Positions 13,362 to 14,857 of a stretch of DNA of 14,857 bases are shown in pieces. Positions within the stretch are counted from its first letter, which is position 1, and each line of letters opens with the position of its first letter. The stretch is from Leptospirillum sp. (GTDB taxonomy: Bacteria > Nitrospirota > Leptospirillia > Leptospirillales > Leptospirillaceae). The translations under genes were made by a program, and so were the position numbers. The notes beneath the pieces were generated by a model. That model worked only from the letters and a program-made list of their open reading frames with translations, did no database searches and had not been told where the DNA came from. The stretch lies in the NCBI GenBank assembly GCA_027343785.1, contig DAHWKF010000106.1, positions 1-14,857 of the forward strand. Reading direction: 5' to 3'.

Positions 13362-13961
13362 CTAAAGGAACGTGAAGCCCACCACGACCGGAACGAAGCT
13401 CAGGCTTCCGAGAGACGTTCCCGGCGCCACCAGCAAGGGGCCGGAAAAAGATTCATAACGGACCTCGGCGTAAAAAATGCCGACCGTCGCCCCCAGTCCG
13501 GCATCCCAGACAAAGCTGTTACCGGAACCCCCATAGCTTGTTCCATAATTGTACCCTGCGTCAGCCAAGGCGTAAAAAGAGACAAGGTCCACGATGTTGA
13601 GGAAGGTGTACTGAATCCCCAGGGTTACGGGAACCAGATCCATCGCGGGTGTTCCGGTCAGGCGGATAAAGTTGGCCTGGCCACGGATCGCCCAGGAGTC
13701 CGTCAGGTTGAGCGTGGCGAGAAGACCCGCTCCCCACCCCGCCCCGCTGTAACTCGAACTCTGGTTGAGTATGGTGCCCTCCCCGGACAGTTCACCAATT
13801 CCCATCCCCTGGAGGGACAGGGTCAGTGGAAGCACCGCCGCGGTCGCGGGGCGGGAAAAGGCCAGCAGCCCGGCCATGACCCCCGCCAGAAAGAAAAAGG
13901 TACTCCATTTCAGGATCCGGGGAAAAGCGCTTCCACGGAAAAATGCCGGACTCTTCTGCAT
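13362..13961 (-). CDS. Putative outer-membrane beta-barrel protein
   Basis: A 199-residue protein with an N-terminal signal peptide (basic RILK, then a hydrophobic run from about 20, cleavage near ATA, residue 41). The mature part alternates polar and hydrophobic residues with many Gly, Tyr, Ser and aromatics, for example GAGWGAGLLATLNLTDSW, YALADAGYNYGTSYG and FYAEVRYESF. It ends in strand-like SFVPVVVGFTFL, with a penultimate Phe. This is the look of a small eight-stranded outer-membrane barrel of the OmpA/OmpW or outer-membrane beta-barrel family. No specific family is recognised. GGGGAGGATC precedes ATG 13961. It is the first gene of a two-gene operon with the Spy/CpxP-like protein. Confidence 0.8.
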   Translation of the reverse strand: MQKSPAFFRGSAFPRILKWSTFFFLAGVMAGLLAFSRPATAAVLPLTLSLQGMGIGELSGEGTILNQSSSYSGAGWGAGLLATLNLTDSWAIRGQANFIRLTGTPAMDLVPVTLGIQYTFLNIVDLVSFYALADAGYNYGTSYGGSGNSFVWDAGLGATVGIFYAEVRYESFSGPLLVAPGTSLGSLSFVPVVVGFTFL

Positions 13962-14003
13962 GAGATCCTCCCCTGGTTGAATGGGCGAAAAAACATGACA
14001 TAC

Positions 14004-14039
14004 ATTCTATCTTGAGGCGATGGACATCCCGGGGTGTCC
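14004..14039 (-). promoter_or_regulatory. Candidate promoter with 18-bp palindrome upstream of the envelope operon
   Basis: On the minus strand TAGAAT (14009-14004) is a good -10 box, but the -35 position reads CCGGGA. That position is the centre of an 18-bp palindrome at 14022-14039 (GGACA-T-CCCGGG-G-TGTCC, one T/G mismatch pair). A poor -35 inside a dyad suggests regulation by an activator or repressor. Confidence 0.4.
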
Positions 14040-14079
14040 GTCTGCTTGCTCCTCATCCTACCGGATAGGCCGGGCAAAA

Positions 14080-14857
14080 TCATCTGGATGCTTCTTTTCT
14101 GTGTTCCTGAATGTTGAGGGGGATAATCAACAGAGGCGTTTCCGTGAGGTCCCTGGCGATTTTTTCCGCGGTGGACTCCATGGCCGGCCGCCATGCCGAC
14201 TGCCCCAATAGAACGAGACCCGGGGAGATTTCATGGCACCGCATCACAAAACGGGATTCCCAGTCAGGCGCCTCTTCCTGCCGGAACTTTCCTCCCAGCT
14301 GAACCGTCAGACGTTCGAATTCATCCCTCCACCGCAAACGGGAACGCTCCGACACGACAAAGAGTACCTGAAGAGAAAGACCCAGACGCTCGGCCAGTGT
14401 AGCGCCTCTCCGGATAAGAGCGGCGTCTTCCGGACGGTCCGACACACCGACCAGCAGAATGCCCCCGGCTCCCCGGATGATCTGCCTGAATCGGCCTGTA
14501 TCGGCCACCTGCCGCATGGCCATCTCCCTGAGAGCCGTGAGATTGGGCTTGGTAAAAAAATTGTCGAGCGCGTCCTGAATTTTTTCCGGAGGATAGACTT
14601 TTCCTTCCAGCAGTCGGGACTGGAGAGCTTCCGGAGTCAGATCCACAAGGACCAGATCGTCCGCCCTGTTCAGAACGGCGTCGGGAACGGTTTCATGGAC
14701 CCGGATTCCCGTCTGGAATTCGATCAGGTCGTTGAGCGTTTCCAGATGCTGGATATTCAGGGTGGAGTATACGTCGATTCCGGCGGCCAGTATTTCGAGA
14801 ACATCCTGATACCGCTTGGAATGACGGAACCCCGCGGGATTGCTGTGGGCCAGTTCG
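14080..14857 (-). CDS. KdpD N-terminal/USP-domain protein without kinase domain (5' end outside window)
   Basis: The frame is open to the right window edge; about 258 C-terminal codons are present. The first part matches the KdpD sensor domain: ELAHSNPAGFRHSKRYQDV, AAGIDVYSTLNIQHLETLND, ETVPDAVLNRADD, DLTPEALQSRLLEGKVY and NFFTKPNLTALREMA. A universal-stress-protein-like domain follows, from GGILLVGVSD to the VLLGQSAWRP...TETPLLIIPLN end. The protein stops there: the membrane helices, GAF and histidine-kinase domains of full KdpD are absent. The Walker A part would be upstream, outside the window. Stand-alone KdpD-N/USP proteins are known in some bacteria and may sense K+, cyclic-di-AMP or nucleotides. 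GTG 14646 is an internal codon, not the true start. Confidence 0.88.
   Translation of the reverse strand, partial: ELAHSNPAGFRHSKRYQDVLEILAAGIDVYSTLNIQHLETLNDLIEFQTGIRVHETVPDAVLNRADDLVLVDLTPEALQSRLLEGKVYPPEKIQDALDNFFTKPNLTALREMAMRQVADTGRFRQIIRGAGGILLVGVSDRPEDAALIRRGATLAERLGLSLQVLFVVSERSRLRWRDEFERLTVQLGGKFRQEEAPDWESRFVMRCHEISPGLVLLGQSAWRPAMESTAEKIARDLTETPLLIIPLNIQEHRKEASR

Noticed and set aside
12621..14015. 464-residue plus-strand open frame
   Set aside because: Antisense to two well-supported genes that have signal peptides and good ribosome-binding sites; it has none of these.
1..14857. CRISPR arrays, rRNA or prophage structural genes
   Set aside because: No regularly spaced repeats, no rRNA-like sequence and no phage-type protein were seen.

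Overview
The window looks like chromosomal DNA (GC-rich, roughly 55-60% by eye) from a Gram-negative environmental bacterium. A PEP-CTERM surface protein, a DUF3501/Fe-S protein pair, a DyP peroxidase with a BCP-type peroxiredoxin, and a KdpD-N/USP protein would fit an acidophilic iron oxidiser of the Leptospirillum type (Nitrospirota). That placement is inference from gene content only; no phylogenetic marker is present.

Left part (1-3500) is the plastic region. An ISAzo13-family insertion sequence abuts the 3' half of a tRNA-Arg gene that begins inside the anticodon loop. An orphan PEP-CTERM protein follows, with a candidate sigma-54 promoter, an upstream nested dyad and a strong intrinsic terminator. 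Next come an intact tRNA-Leu(CAG) with a good sigma-70 promoter, the C-terminal remnant of a mutator/IS256-like transposase, and a C-terminally shortened addiction-module antidote without a visible toxin.

Middle (3500-9240): an isochorismatase-like hydrolase lacking the catalytic cysteine is divergent from a TetR-type regulator. A minus-strand operon then runs from about 9045 down to 5012: GlpC/HdrD-like Fe-S protein, DUF3501 protein, NifS-like protein, and an NDUFA9-like atypical SDR, closed by a probable terminator. The NifS-like protein has arginine where the PLP-binding lysine should be, and two further active-site substitutions. This operon is the best candidate for an undescribed system in the window.

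Right part (9238-12403, plus strand): a CoA-binding (YccU-type) protein, a DyP-type peroxidase, a membrane-anchored BCP/PrxQ peroxiredoxin and a beta-hydroxyacid-dehydrogenase-like oxidoreductase (last two overlap by 4 bp); the theme is peroxide/redox handling. On the minus strand from the right edge: a KdpD N-terminal domain plus USP domain protein without a kinase (5' end outside the window), then a two-gene envelope operon (outer-membrane beta-barrel-like protein and a periplasmic helical Spy/CpxP-like protein) preceded by an 18-bp palindrome.

The stretches 1337-1560, 3394-3514, 4837-4993, 9679-9865 and 10751-10892 contain no gene I can support.
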